From an uncultured Rubellimicrobium sp. (GTDB lineage: Bacteria; Pseudomonadota; Alphaproteobacteria; Rhodobacterales; Rhodobacteraceae), in NCBI GenBank assembly GCA_902805995.1, contig CADCUU010000230.1:1-14752 (forward strand): 14,752 nucleotides of DNA. The letters run 5' to 3'. Shown here piece by piece: positions 7,570 to 14,752 of the stretch (the first letter of the stretch is position 1; each line of letters begins with the position of its first letter). The notes beneath the pieces were generated by a model, which did no database searches, had not been told where the DNA came from, and saw only the letters and a list, made by a program, of their open reading frames with translations. Position numbers and translations under genes: made by a program.

Positions 7570-7574
7570 CCCAC

Positions 7575-7599
7575 TCGCTGATCTCCCCCTTCGCTGATC
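7575..7599 (+). repeat. Short direct repeat TCGCTGATC
   Basis: TCGCTGATC occurs at 7575-7583 and again at 7591-7599, 16 nt apart, between the hairpin and the ATPase ribosome site. It could be a small duplication. No function is evident. Confidence 0.6.
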
Positions 7600-7612
7600 C
7601 CCGGGAGGCGTC

Positions 7613-9112
7613 ATGGCCGGGCCCATCCTCGAATTGCGCGGGGTGTCGAAGTCCTTCGGGCCGACCCTCGCCTTGTCCGACGTGTCGCTGGCGCTCTGGC
7701 CGGGCACGATCCACGCCCTCGTGGGCGAGAACGGGGCGGGCAAGTCCACCCTCATCAAGACGATGACGGGCCTGCACCGCCCATCCTCCGGCGCGATCCT
7801 GGTGGATGGCGAGGCAGTCACGTTCAAGGGGACCGCCGAGGCGCAGCGCAAGGGTGTCGCCGCCATCTACCAGGAGCCCATGGTCTTTCCCGACCTGACC
7901 GTGGCCGAGAACATCTTCGCCTCCCACCACGACCGCCCGCAATGGATCGACTGGCGCCGGATGGATGCCGAGGCCGCCGGGATGATCCGCCGCCTTGGCG
8001 TGACGCTCGACCCCCGCCGCCCCGCCGGAGAGCTGACCCTGGCCGAGCAGCAGACCGTGGAGATCGCCCGCGCCATCTCGCAAGAGGTGCGCGTCCTCAT
8101 CATGGACGAGCCCTCGGCCTCCCTGTCGGATCACGAGGTCCGCCGCCTGTTCGGCATCGCCCGCAGCTTGCGCGATCAGGGCGTGGCCGTGCTCTACATC
8201 TCCCACCGGCTGGAGGATGTGTTCGAACTCGCCGACACCGTCACCGTCGTGCGCGACGGCCGCCATGTCTCCACCCGGCCCATCGCCGACGTCACCCAGC
8301 GCAGCCTCGTCTCCGAGATGGTGGGCCGCGACATGGAGGGGCGCTTCGCCCGCGAGCCGTCGCGCGCCACCGACCGGACGCTCCTCCGCGTCAGGGGCCT
8401 CAGCCGCGCGGGCGTCTTCGAGGACGTGTCCTTTCATGTGAACGCGGGCGAGATCGTCTGCTTCTCGGGCCTCGTCGGCGCGCGGCGGACCGACGTGGCG
8501 CTGGCGCTCTTCGGCGTGGCCCCGGCCGAATCCGGCACCGTGGACCTCGACGGCCAGCCCGCGAACCCCCGCTCCCCCAAGGAGGCGCAGGCCCTGGGCA
8601 TCGCCTATGTGTCGGAGGACCGGCGCAAGCTCGGCCTCGCCCTCACCGAATCCATTGCCGCCAACATCACGCTCCCCATGCTCGACGGCTATGCGACCCG
8701 CTGGGGCCTCCTCGACCGCCGGCGCGAGGCCGCGGACGCCGCGCGCTTCCGCGACGCCATGCGGATCAAAGCGGCAGGCCTCGACGCGGCGGTGGGCACG
8801 CTGTCGGGCGGCAACCAGCAGAAGGTCATGCTGGCCAAGTGGCTCAACACCAATCCGCGCCTCCTCATCGTGGACGAGCCCACGCGCGGCATCGACGTGG
8901 GCGCCAAGGCCGAGGTCCACCGCATCCTGCGCGACCTCGCGGGGCAGGGGGTCGCGATCCTCGTCATCTCCTCCGACCTGCCCGAGGTCCTGTCGCTCGC
9001 CGACCGCGTCCTCGTCATGCGCGAAGGCCGCCTCGTGGGCGAGTTCCCGGGACCCGAGGCCACCGAGGAGGCGGTCATGCGCCTCGCCGTCGGCGCGAGG
9101 GAGGCCGCGTGA
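7613..9112 (+). CDS. rhaT: Sugar ABC transporter ATPase with two nucleotide-binding domains (CUT2, RhaT-type)
   Basis: A 499-residue double ABC ATPase of the CUT2 (ribose/rhamnose) family that powers import at the cytoplasmic face. NBD1 (about 5-240): Walker [10 protein letters not shown] (Lys44), Q-loop Gln87, a variant signature LTLAEQQ (141-147), Walker B VLIMDEP (Asp165/Glu166) and H-loop His198. NBD2 (about 256-495): degenerate Walker [10 protein letters not shown] (287-294), in which the lysine is replaced as usual for this family's second half, canonical signature LSGGNQQ (397-403), Walker [11 protein letters not shown] (Asp421/Glu422), and no histidine in the H-loop (ISSD). One composite ATP site should hydrolyse. 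GGGAGG 4 nt before the ATG supports the start. The stop overlaps the permease ATG by one base (TGATG). Confidence 0.95.
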   Translation: MAGPILELRGVSKSFGPTLALSDVSLALWPGTIHALVGENGAGKSTLIKTMTGLHRPSSGAILVDGEAVTFKGTAEAQRKGVAAIYQEPMVFPDLTVAENIFASHHDRPQWIDWRRMDAEAAGMIRRLGVTLDPRRPAGELTLAEQQTVEIARAISQEVRVLIMDEPSASLSDHEVRRLFGIARSLRDQGVAVLYISHRLEDVFELADTVTVVRDGRHVSTRPIADVTQRSLVSEMVGRDMEGRFAREPSRATDRTLLRVRGLSRAGVFEDVSFHVNAGEIVCFSGLVGARRTDVALALFGVAPAESGTVDLDGQPANPRSPKEAQALGIAYVSEDRRKLGLALTESIAANITLPMLDGYATRWGLLDRRREAADAARFRDAMRIKAAGLDAAVGTLSGGNQQKVMLAKWLNTNPRLLIVDEPTRGIDVGAKAEVHRILRDLAGQGVAILVISSDLPEVLSLADRVLVMREGRLVGEFPGPEATEEAVMRLAVGAREAA

Positions 9113-10170
9113 TGCGAGCAGTCAGCCCCGGCGCGCTGCGCCTCCTTGTCCTCCTGGGCGTGTTCGCCCTCACAGTCCTCTTCTTCGCGCTGGTGATCGA
9201 GAACTACCTGAACGCGCGGCTCTTCAACCGCATCTCCACCTCGGTCGCCATCGTGGCGATCATCGGGGTGGGGCAGGCCTTCGTGGTCCTGACGCGCAAC
9301 ATCGACCTGTCGGTGGGGTCGGTCGTGGGCTGCACGGCCTATTTCGTGGGGGGCCTCGTAGCGGCCTATCCGGGCATCCCGGCGCCCCTCGTGCCCCTGA
9401 TCGCGCTCCTCATCGGGGCGGTGTTCGGCGCGGTGAACGGCTTCTTCGTGGCGCGCTTCAACCTGCCCTCGATCATCGTGACGCTGGGCACGCTGGCCAT
9501 CATCCGCTCCATCCTTGTCGAATCCTCCAGCGGGGCGTCGATCACCACGGCCTCGCTGCCGGAATGGCTCCCCGCCTTCGCGCAGGCCAACGCCTTCGAG
9601 GTGGGCGGCCTCCAGGTCCGCTGGGCGGTGCTCCTCGCGCTCTTCGTGGTGCTCGTGGCGCACGTCTTCCTGACCCGCTTCCGCGCGGGCCGCCGTTTCT
9701 ACGCCGTGGGCTCCAACCCCGACGCCGCGGGCTTCGCGGGCATCGACCTGAAGCGCACGGTGTTCCAGGCCTTCCTGATCTCCGGCGCTCTCGCGGGGCT
9801 TGCAGGGTTCCTGTTCCTCTCGCGCTTCGGCAACATCACCGTGGTCGCGGGCCTGGGGTTGGAACTCAAGTCCGTGGGCGCCGTGGTCGTGGGCGGGGTC
9901 AACATCTTCGGCGGCTCGGGCAGCGTGATCGGCGTGCTGATCGGGGCGGCGCTGATCGACCTCATCGACACGTCGCTCGTCCGATGGGAGGTCGTGTCCG
10001 AGTTCTGGCGCGAGGCCGTGCTGGGCTTCCTGATCCTCCTCGCCGTCGCCCTCGACGCGACTCTCAGCCGCCGCCTGTCCCGCCGCCGCCAGCGCCGCGC
10101 GCCCGAGGCCGCTCCCCCGGCACCCCTGACCCCAGCGCCCGAAGCCCCCCAACCCGCGAGGGCCCCATGA
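9112..10170 (+). CDS. rhaP: Sugar ABC transporter permease, first subunit (RhaP-type)
   Basis: A 352-residue inner-membrane permease of the CUT2 type (BPD_transp_2), with about eight to ten hydrophobic segments from residue 10 to 315. It shows the family landmarks [10 protein letters not shown] (61-70), [16 protein letters not shown] (113-128) and the cytoplasmic ATPase-contact segment [14 protein letters not shown] (261-274). After the last helix it has an Arg-rich stretch and a Pro/Ala-rich tail (about 319-352), longer than usual and probably disordered. The start was set at ATG 9112 because it shares the ATPase stop (TGATG), has GAGGGAGG 7 nt upstream, and upstream in-frame sequence is only the shadow of the ATPase gene. 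It probably forms a heterodimeric channel with the next gene product. Its stop overlaps that gene by 4 nt (ATGA). Confidence 0.92.
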   Translation: MRAVSPGALRLLVLLGVFALTVLFFALVIENYLNARLFNRISTSVAIVAIIGVGQAFVVLTRNIDLSVGSVVGCTAYFVGGLVAAYPGIPAPLVPLIALLIGAVFGAVNGFFVARFNLPSIIVTLGTLAIIRSILVESSSGASITTASLPEWLPAFAQANAFEVGGLQVRWAVLLALFVVLVAHVFLTRFRAGRRFYAVGSNPDAAGFAGIDLKRTVFQAFLISGALAGLAGFLFLSRFGNITVVAGLGLELKSVGAVVVGGVNIFGGSGSVIGVLIGAALIDLIDTSLVRWEVVSEFWREAVLGFLILLAVALDATLSRRLSRRRQRRAPEAAPPAPLTPAPEAPQPARAP

Positions 10171-11141
10171 CCCGTCTCCTGTCCTGGGAGGGGTTCCTCC
10201 TCGCCGTGCTCGTCCTGCTCTATGCCGCGAACACGCTGGCCTCGCCGGTCTTCCTGACCGTGGGCAACCAGATCAACCTGTTCCAGCTTTCCATCGAGAA
10301 GGTCATCGTCGCCCTCGCCATGACCTTCGTCATCATCAACGGAGAGATCGACCTGTCCGTCGCCTCCGTCATGGGCCTCGCCGCCTGCGCCTTCGGGACG
10401 CTGTTCCATGCAGGCGTCCCGGCACCCCTCGCCATCGTCATCTGCCTCGTCATCGGGGCCGCTTGCGGCGCGTTCAACGCCTTCTGGATCGTCCGCTTCG
10501 GCCTGCCGTCGCTCGTCGTGACGCTGGCCACGCTGATCGCCTATCGCGGCCTCGCCCGCGTGCTGGTGGAGGATCGGGGCCTCGGCGACTTCCCCGACTG
10601 GTTCGACCGCCTGGGCCAGCGGCCCATTCTCGGGCCGCTGCCGCTGTCGATGCTGGTCTTCCTCGTCCTCGCCGTCCTCGCCTGGGTGATCCTCCAGCAC
10701 ACCGCCTTCGGCCGAAAGGTCACCTTCATCGGCGCCAACCGGGCCGTCGCAGACTATTCGGGGGTGGAGGTCGGGCGCGTCAAGACCGCGATCTTCGTGG
10801 CCTCCTCCACCGTCGCGGCGCTCGCGGGCCTTCTCTTCGCGGCGCGGGTGGGGGCGGTGCGGGGCGACGTGGCCCTGGGGTTCGAACTCGACGTCATCAC
10901 CATCGTCCTTCTGGGCGGGGTCAGCATCTTCGGGGGCGTGGGCAGCATCACCGGCACGGTCCTCGCGGTGCTGATCGTGCTCAGCTTGCGAAACGGCATG
11001 GCGCTCGCCGACCTGACGGGGCACATCCAGTCCGGCATCCTGGGTGTCCTCCTCATCCTGTCCGTCATGGTCCCCACGATCCGCGACGCCGCCCGCCGCC
11101 TGTTCCGCGGCCGGGTCCATGGCCGGGCGGAGGAGGCCTGA
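10167..11141 (+). CDS. rhaQ: Sugar ABC transporter permease, second subunit (RhaQ-type)
   Basis: A 324-residue inner-membrane permease of the same CUT2 family as its neighbour. Landmarks are [14 protein letters not shown] (57-70), [15 protein letters not shown] (109-123), the periplasmic loop [12 protein letters not shown] (140-151) and the ATPase-contact segment [14 protein letters not shown] (250-263). About eight to ten hydrophobic segments are visible. The start is ATG 10167 in an ATGA overlap with the first permease, with GAGGG a few bases upstream. Two non-identical permeases plus one double ATPase is the rhizobial rhamnose-transporter layout. The stop overlaps the regulator ATG (TGATG). 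Confidence 0.92.
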   Translation: MTRLLSWEGFLLAVLVLLYAANTLASPVFLTVGNQINLFQLSIEKVIVALAMTFVIINGEIDLSVASVMGLAACAFGTLFHAGVPAPLAIVICLVIGAACGAFNAFWIVRFGLPSLVVTLATLIAYRGLARVLVEDRGLGDFPDWFDRLGQRPILGPLPLSMLVFLVLAVLAWVILQHTAFGRKVTFIGANRAVADYSGVEVGRVKTAIFVASSTVAALAGLLFAARVGAVRGDVALGFELDVITIVLLGGVSIFGGVGSITGTVLAVLIVLSLRNGMALADLTGHIQSGILGVLLILSVMVPTIRDAARRLFRGRVHGRAEEA

Positions 11142-11866
11142 TGCCCCGCGCCCGCGCCGCCGCCGCGACCCTGACCGCGCCCCTGGGCCGCAAGACGGTG
11201 TCCGAACTTGTGGTCCAGCGCATCCTCGACCTCGTGCGCGAGGGGAGCCTCAAGGCCGGCGACAAGCTCCCGCCCGAGCGCGACCTGTCCCAAAGCCTCG
11301 ACGTGAGCCGCCCGACGCTGCGCGAGGCCCTGCGCGCCCTCCAGATCCTGGGCGTGCTGGAGATCCGCCACGGCGGCGGCGTCTACGTCACCTCGCTCGA
11401 CCCCGCCGAACTTCTGTCGCCGTTCGACCTCTTCGTCACGCTCGACGCCCGCAACATGGCCGAACTCTTCGACGCCCGCATCCAGTACGAGCCCCTGATC
11501 GCCCGCCTCGCCGCCGAGAGGATGGACGACGCGGGCGTGGCTCGTCTGGCCGAGTTGGTGGCCGCGCAGCTTGCCGCGCCCGAGGATGCGGAGGTCTTCC
11601 ACGACACCGACGTGGAGTTCCACAAGTCCATCCTCGACGCCTCCGGCAACCTGTTCCTGAGCCGCATCGGCAAGCTCCTCCAGGTGCTGGGCGACCAGGG
11701 CCGCCAAGCCTTCCAGAAGCGACGCGGCGTCCGCCTCCAGTCCATCGAGGATCACGAGGCGATCCTTGCGGCCTTCCAGGCGCGCGACCCCGACGCCGCC
11801 TACCGCGCCATGCGCGCCCATATGATGAACGTCCGCCACGCCCTGCGGGAGGTGACCGGTGCCTGA
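11141..11866 (+). CDS. GntR-type transcriptional regulator, FadR subfamily (FCD domain)
   Basis: A 241-residue cytoplasmic DNA-binding protein. The winged helix-turn-helix (about 15-85) contains the GntR pattern GDKLPPERDLSQSLDVSRPTLREALRALQ (split here as residues 41-54 and 55-68), followed by the wing GVLEIRHGGGVYV. The C-terminal all-helical FCD domain (about 100-235) keeps the usual metal-site residues Asp157 and His161 (DVEFH), His205 (DHEAI) and His227 (RAH), so it probably binds a carboxylate effector through a metal. AGGAGG 4 nt upstream and overlap with the permease stop set the start. Being within the operon, and given the matching palindrome at 6425-6435, it most likely represses this operon and responds to a sugar acid such as an aldonate or a 2-keto-3-deoxy acid. 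The effector is inferred. Confidence 0.92.
   Translation: MPRARAAAATLTAPLGRKTVSELVVQRILDLVREGSLKAGDKLPPERDLSQSLDVSRPTLREALRALQILGVLEIRHGGGVYVTSLDPAELLSPFDLFVTLDARNMAELFDARIQYEPLIARLAAERMDDAGVARLAELVAAQLAAPEDAEVFHDTDVEFHKSILDASGNLFLSRIGKLLQVLGDQGRQAFQKRRGVRLQSIEDHEAILAAFQARDPDAAYRAMRAHMMNVRHALREVTGA
11847..11861 (+). promoter_or_regulatory. Strong ribosome binding site deciding a GTG start
   Basis: GGGAGGTGA (11847-11855), highly complementary to the 16S rRNA tail, sits just before GTG 11859. It supports the GTG, rather than a later ATG such as the one at residue 28, as the start of the ADC-like gene, which overlaps the regulator's end by 8 nt. Confidence 0.7.
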
Positions 11867-12638
11867 ACTGCCCCGATCCTGGCCCAACACCCGCGCCGAC
11901 ATCGTCCGGGGCGGCTTCTCCACGCCGCTCGACGCGCCCATGATCCCGCGCTTTCCCTTCGCCTTCCGCGACACGGAGATCCTGACCCTCACCTACCGCA
12001 CCGACCCCCAGGCGATCCGCGCCATCCTGCCCGAGCCCCTGGTCGCGACCGGCGACATGGTGATGATCCATTTCTACAGGATGCCCGACACCGACTGGCT
12101 CGGCCCCTATCACGAGGTCAACGTCATGGTCGGGGCCGAGCTTCCGGGCGTGGAGGCAGGCAGCTACTCCCCCTACCTCTTCCTCTCCTCCGACGTGGGC
12201 GTCACGCATGGGAGGGAGATCCACGGCCAGCCCAAGAAGCTCGCCGAGCCCCGGCTGGAGTTCCGGGGCGACCTGATCGTGGGCACCCTCCAGCGGAACG
12301 GCATCGACGTCGTCACCGGCACCATGCCGTACAAACAGGAGCGTGGGAGCATCGCCGACCTCGCCGCGATCTTCCCCTTCGCCACCAACATCAACCTCAA
12401 GGCCCTGGACCATATCGACGGGACCCCCGCCATCCGCCAGCTCACCTCGCGGTCGCTCTCGGACGTGACCGTCACCGAATGCTGGCGCGGCCCCTGCACG
12501 GTGGAGCTTCGCCCCAACGCCCAAGCCCCCGTCCACCGCCTCCCCGTCCGCGAGATGGGGGAGGGGTTCTTCTGGCAGGCGAGCTTCACGCTCGTGCCCG
12601 GCCGCGTGCTTCTCGACTATCTCAAGGAGGACATCTGA
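11859..12638 (+). CDS. Acetoacetate decarboxylase-family (ADC-fold) enzyme
   Basis: A 259-residue member of the acetoacetate decarboxylase superfamily, whose enzymes form a Schiff base between a lysine and a keto-acid. The hallmark GREIHGQPKKLAEPRLEF holds the lysine pair Lys126-Lys127, equivalent by motif to the catalytic Lys115 and pKa-lowering Lys116 of the clostridial enzyme. The upstream YHEVNVMVGAEL (Glu86) matches the conserved acid-containing strand. The catalytic apparatus therefore looks intact and the length is normal. Its substrate is unlikely to be acetoacetate: it lies between a sugar-responsive-type regulator and a sugar mutarotase, with overlaps on both sides. It may decarboxylate, cleave or dehydrate a keto or diketo-deoxy acid of the pathway; this is inference. 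It starts at GTG, and its end carries the AAGGAGG (12624-12630) that serves the mutarotase gene. Confidence 0.85.
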   Translation: MPELPRSWPNTRADIVRGGFSTPLDAPMIPRFPFAFRDTEILTLTYRTDPQAIRAILPEPLVATGDMVMIHFYRMPDTDWLGPYHEVNVMVGAELPGVEAGSYSPYLFLSSDVGVTHGREIHGQPKKLAEPRLEFRGDLIVGTLQRNGIDVVTGTMPYKQERGSIADLAAIFPFATNINLKALDHIDGTPAIRQLTSRSLSDVTVTECWRGPCTVELRPNAQAPVHRLPVREMGEGFFWQASFTLVPGRVLLDYLKEDI

Positions 12639-12961
12639 TGGCGTCTCACGCCTGGGTGCTCGGGGTCCGCCCCGGCTACGAGGACGACTACAAGCGCCGC
12701 CACGACGAGCTCTGGCCCGAGATGGACGCCGCTCTCCGCAACGCCGGCATCCGCAACTACCACATCTTCCGCCATGGCCTCACGCTCTTCGGCTACTTCG
12801 AGACGGACGACCTCGACCGCACCATCGCAATCCTGCGCGACGACCCCGTGAACCAGCGCTGGAGCGAGCACATGGCCGACATTATGGTCGTGGACATCGA
12901 CCCGCGCACCGGCTTCCCCTTCCTCCTCCCCAAGCAGTGGAGCCTCGATGCGAGCGCTTGA
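12638..12961 (+). CDS. rhaM: L-rhamnose/L-fucose mutarotase (RhaM family)
   Basis: A 107-residue protein of the RhaM (YiiL, COG3254) family, small dimeric enzymes that interconvert alpha and beta anomers of 6-deoxyhexoses. It can be aligned by eye without gaps through residue ~45 with E. coli RhaM, placing the active-site His at 22 (KRRHDELWPEM) and Tyr at 41 (NYHIF). The second core motif NQRWSEHMADIM (72-83) parallels CQRWWKYMTDVM. Residue identity alone does not separate rhamnose from fucose specificity. ATG 12638 shares a base with the previous stop (TGATG) and is preceded at 7 nt by a perfect AAGGAGG, which rules out the longer in-frame ORF beginning upstream. It is the clearest pointer to a deoxyhexose substrate for the whole operon. 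Confidence 0.88.
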   Translation: MASHAWVLGVRPGYEDDYKRRHDELWPEMDAALRNAGIRNYHIFRHGLTLFGYFETDDLDRTIAILRDDPVNQRWSEHMADIMVVDIDPRTGFPFLLPKQWSLDASA

Positions 12962-13697
12962 CCTCTCAGGCCGCACCGCCCTCGTCACGGGCGGCAACCG
13001 CGGCATCGGCCTCGCCGCCGTCCAGCAACTCGCCCGCGCGGGCGCCCGCGTCACCTTCACCGCCCGGTCCGAGGAGAACATAGAGACCGCGATGGAATCC
13101 CTCGTGGGTGTCGTGGAGGGCCGCGTCTGCGACGTGACCGACCGCCCCGCCATGGCGGACTTGATCGACGAAGGCTTCGACATCCTCGTCAACAACGCGG
13201 GCGTGATCGGCCCCATCGGACGGATCGGCGACGTGTCCGCGGAGGACTGGGCCCGCAACATCGAGACGAACCTCGTGGCGGCCTTCCATGCGATCCAGGT
13301 GGCCGTGCCCGGCATGGTGAACCGGGGCGGGGGCACGATCGTCAACCTGTCCTCCGGCGCGGCTCACCGCCCGATGGAGGGCTGGTCGGCCTATTGCGCG
13401 GGCAAGGCGGGCCTCGCCATGGTCACGGCTTGCGTCCACGCGGAATGGGGCGCCCACGGCATCCGCGCCTTCGGCTTTGCGCCCGGCGTGGTGGACACCG
13501 ACATGCAGGGCGCGATCCGCGCCTCGGGCATCAACCCGGTGAGCCAGCTTCCCCGCACGGCCCTCGCGCCCCCCGACCAGCCCGGCTGGGCCATCGCCTG
13601 GCTCTGCACGCCCGACGCCGACGCCATGGCGGGGCAGGAGGTCGATATCCGCCACGACACCTTCCGCCGTGCCGCCGGACTGGAGCCCCTCGCATGA
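12948..13697 (+). CDS. Short-chain dehydrogenase/reductase, probable deoxyhexose 1-dehydrogenase
   Basis: A 249-residue classical SDR using NAD(P). It has the cofactor motif TGGNRGIG (14-21), NNAG (82-85), Asn108, Ser136 and the YxxxK pair Tyr149/Lys153 (YCAGK), then the PG turn at 179-180, so it should be active. In non-phosphorylative rhamnose or fucose pathways an SDR either oxidises the pyranose to the 1,5-lactone or, later, oxidises the 2-keto-3-deoxy acid. Adjacency to the mutarotase favours the first role but does not prove it. No acidic residue is evident at the end of the second strand (VTFTARSEEN), where Arg40-Ser41 may allow NADP. The gene overlaps the mutarotase by 14 nt, with GGAG 5 nt before the ATG, and the next gene by 4 nt. 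Confidence 0.88.
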   Translation: MRALDLSGRTALVTGGNRGIGLAAVQQLARAGARVTFTARSEENIETAMESLVGVVEGRVCDVTDRPAMADLIDEGFDILVNNAGVIGPIGRIGDVSAEDWARNIETNLVAAFHAIQVAVPGMVNRGGGTIVNLSSGAAHRPMEGWSAYCAGKAGLAMVTACVHAEWGAHGIRAFGFAPGVVDTDMQGAIRASGINPVSQLPRTALAPPDQPGWAIAWLCTPDADAMAGQEVDIRHDTFRRAAGLEPLA

Positions 13698-14650
13698 CCG
13701 ATGTCGTCATCACCGACGCCACCTTCCCCGCCGTCGAGGCCGAGGAAGCCGCCGCCCGCACCCGCGGCGCGAGCTTCCATCGCGCCGCCTGCAAGACCGC
13801 CGAGGAGGTGGCCGCAGCCGTCCGGGGCGCCCGCGTCGCCGTGGTCCAGTTCGCCCCCCTGACGCGGGAGGCCATCGCCGGCCTCGCCCCCGGAGCCACC
13901 GCCATCCGCTATGGTGTCGGCTACGACAATTTCGACCTCGCCGCCCTGCGCGATCACGGCGTCAAGGCCGCCTACGTCCCCGACTACTGCACCGAGGAGG
14001 TGGCCGACCATACTGCCGCGATGGCGCTCTCGCTCCTGCGTAAGCTCCCGCAGCTCGACGCCTCCGTCCGGCGCGGCGAATGGGCGGCGGTGAAGCACTC
14101 GCAGCCCCTCAAGCCCTTCCGCGACACCGCCGTAGGCTTTCTGGGCTTCGGCCGCATCGCCCAGGAGGTCAGAGCCCGCCTCGCCCCGTTCGGGTTCAAG
14201 ATCCTCGCCCACGACCCCTGGCAGGAGGGGAAGCACGACGGCGTCCGCTTCGTGGACCTCGACACGCTCCTCGCAGAATCCGACCTCCTCAGCCTCCACA
14301 CCCCCTCCACGCCGGAGACGCGCGGCGTGATCTCCTCGGATGCGCTGGCACGGATGCAGCCCCACGCTGTCATCGTAAACTCCGCGAGGGGCGACCTGAT
14401 CGTTGAGGACGCCCTCGCCACCGCTCTCACCGAAGGCCGCCTCGGCGGCGCCGCGCTCGATGTGTTCGGCACGGAGCCTCTGCCCCCCGACTCCCCCCTG
14501 CGAAGCGCGCCGAACCTCCTCCTCACCCCCCACGCCGCCTGGTACTCCGACGCCGCCGTGGCCCGCCTTCAGACCCTCGTGGCCGAGGAGATCGCCCGCG
14601 CCCTCGACGGCCAGCCACCCCGCCGCACCATCCCGGGAACCGCCCCATGA
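13694..14650 (+). CDS. D-isomer-specific 2-hydroxyacid dehydrogenase, CtBP-like
   Basis: A 318-residue NAD-dependent dehydrogenase of the D-2-hydroxyacid family, closest in style to bacterial C-terminal-binding-protein-like members. The Rossmann loop is GFLGFGRIA (148-156), with Ala in place of the last glycine. The catalytic set is complete: Arg232 (NSARGDLI), Glu261 (DVFGTEPLP) and His280 (LTPHAAWYSD), with Trp283 behind the histidine as in CtBP-type proteins. It starts at ATG 13694 in an ATGA overlap with the SDR, with GGAG 8 nt upstream; the longer in-frame ORF is a shadow of the SDR gene. It should reduce a 2-keto acid or oxidise a D-2-hydroxy acid. Which pathway acid it acts on is unknown. 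It overlaps the next gene by 4 nt. Confidence 0.9.
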   Translation: MTDVVITDATFPAVEAEEAAARTRGASFHRAACKTAEEVAAAVRGARVAVVQFAPLTREAIAGLAPGATAIRYGVGYDNFDLAALRDHGVKAAYVPDYCTEEVADHTAAMALSLLRKLPQLDASVRRGEWAAVKHSQPLKPFRDTAVGFLGFGRIAQEVRARLAPFGFKILAHDPWQEGKHDGVRFVDLDTLLAESDLLSLHTPSTPETRGVISSDALARMQPHAVIVNSARGDLIVEDALATALTEGRLGGAALDVFGTEPLPPDSPLRSAPNLLLTPHAAWYSDAAVARLQTLVAEEIARALDGQPPRRTIPGTAP

Positions 14651-14752
14651 CCATAGCCTCCGTCGAGGCGATCCCCGTCGCCTACCCCGAGCCCAACGAC
14701 CACTCCCGCCTGCGTTCCGTCTGCCTCGTCAAGATCACCAACACTGACGGCG
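14647..14752 (+). CDS. Mandelate racemase/muconate lactonizing-type enolase-superfamily protein, N-terminus (truncated by window)
   Basis: Only 35 residues are visible. MTIASVEAIPVAYP followed by an SVCLVKITNTDG strand is the typical capping-domain start of the mandelate racemase subgroup, which includes L-fuconate and L-rhamnonate dehydratases. These enzymes remove water from an aldonate to give the 2-keto-3-deoxy acid, the step expected here. The catalytic Lys and metal ligands lie beyond the window, so family assignment rests on the N-terminus and context. The ATG lies in an ATGA overlap with the dehydrogenase stop. Confidence 0.7.
   Translation, partial: MTIASVEAIPVAYPEPNDHSRLRSVCLVKITNTDG

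Noticed and set aside
7493..8920. 475-codon minus-strand ORF opposite the ABC ATPase
   Set aside because: It is a shadow of a gene with clear Walker and signature motifs and has no family features of its own.
7942..10170. 742-codon ORF suggesting a fusion ahead of the first permease
   Set aside because: The first 390 codons are an out-of-frame reading of the ATPase gene. The true start is ATG 9112, with a good ribosome site and TGATG overlap. The same reasoning shortens the ORFs beginning at 8607, 10463, 12479 and 13394.
10754..12536. Two long minus-strand ORFs (10754-11992 and 11436-12536)
   Set aside because: They overlap each other and lie antisense to the permease, GntR and ADC-like genes, whose motifs are intact. 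There is no ribosome site or domain evidence.

Overview
The window is a dense, GC-rich stretch of bacterial chromosome. It looks alphaproteobacterial and most likely Rhodobacterales-like. This rests on the strong C/G third-position bias, the promoter style (CTTG-type -35 boxes) and the family resemblance of the sugar transporter to rhizobial/roseobacter RhaSTPQ systems. It is inferred from gene content, not from a marker gene. I see no insertion sequence, phage gene, CRISPR array or rRNA.

Region 1 (1-3173, + strand) is housekeeping. It holds the 3' half of the ATP-dependent protease gene lon with a clear intrinsic terminator, a membrane-anchored endonuclease/exonuclease/phosphatase-family protein, a tRNA-Val(CAC), a small histidine-phosphatase gene and a tRNA-Val(TAC). 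The two valine tRNAs bracket the phosphatase gene so tightly that all three may be transcribed together.

Region 2 (3201-6145, - strand) is a two-gene signalling operon. An 861-residue soluble hybrid kinase carries two complete histidine-kinase modules around a central receiver (PAS-HisKA-HATPase-REC-HisKA-HATPase). It is followed, with a 1-nt overlap, by a stand-alone receiver protein. Neither protein has a DNA-binding output domain.

Region 3 (6146-6497) is a divergent intergenic region. It contains a plausible promoter for the rightward operon. Between and overlapping its -35 and -10 elements is a perfect 11-bp palindrome (TGGTC-A-GACCA) identical to the core consensus bound by FadR-type GntR regulators.

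Region 4 (6498 to the window end, + strand) is a nine-gene operon. It encodes a periplasmic sugar-binding protein, a double ATPase and two permeases (rhamnose-type ABC transporter), a FadR-subfamily GntR regulator, an acetoacetate-decarboxylase-fold enzyme with its Schiff-base lysine pair, an L-rhamnose/L-fucose-type mutarotase, a short-chain dehydrogenase, a CtBP-like D-2-hydroxyacid dehydrogenase, and the start of an enolase-superfamily (mandelate racemase-like) dehydratase. From the ATPase onward every gene overlaps the next by 1-14 nt. Together they suggest import and non-phosphorylative oxidation of a 6-deoxyhexose (L-rhamnose or L-fucose): uptake, anomer interconversion, oxidation to the lactone, then dehydration of the aldonate. 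The regulator in the operon probably acts on the palindrome at 6425-6435. The ADC-like and CtBP-like enzymes have no assigned step in the standard pathway and are the most novel part of the window.
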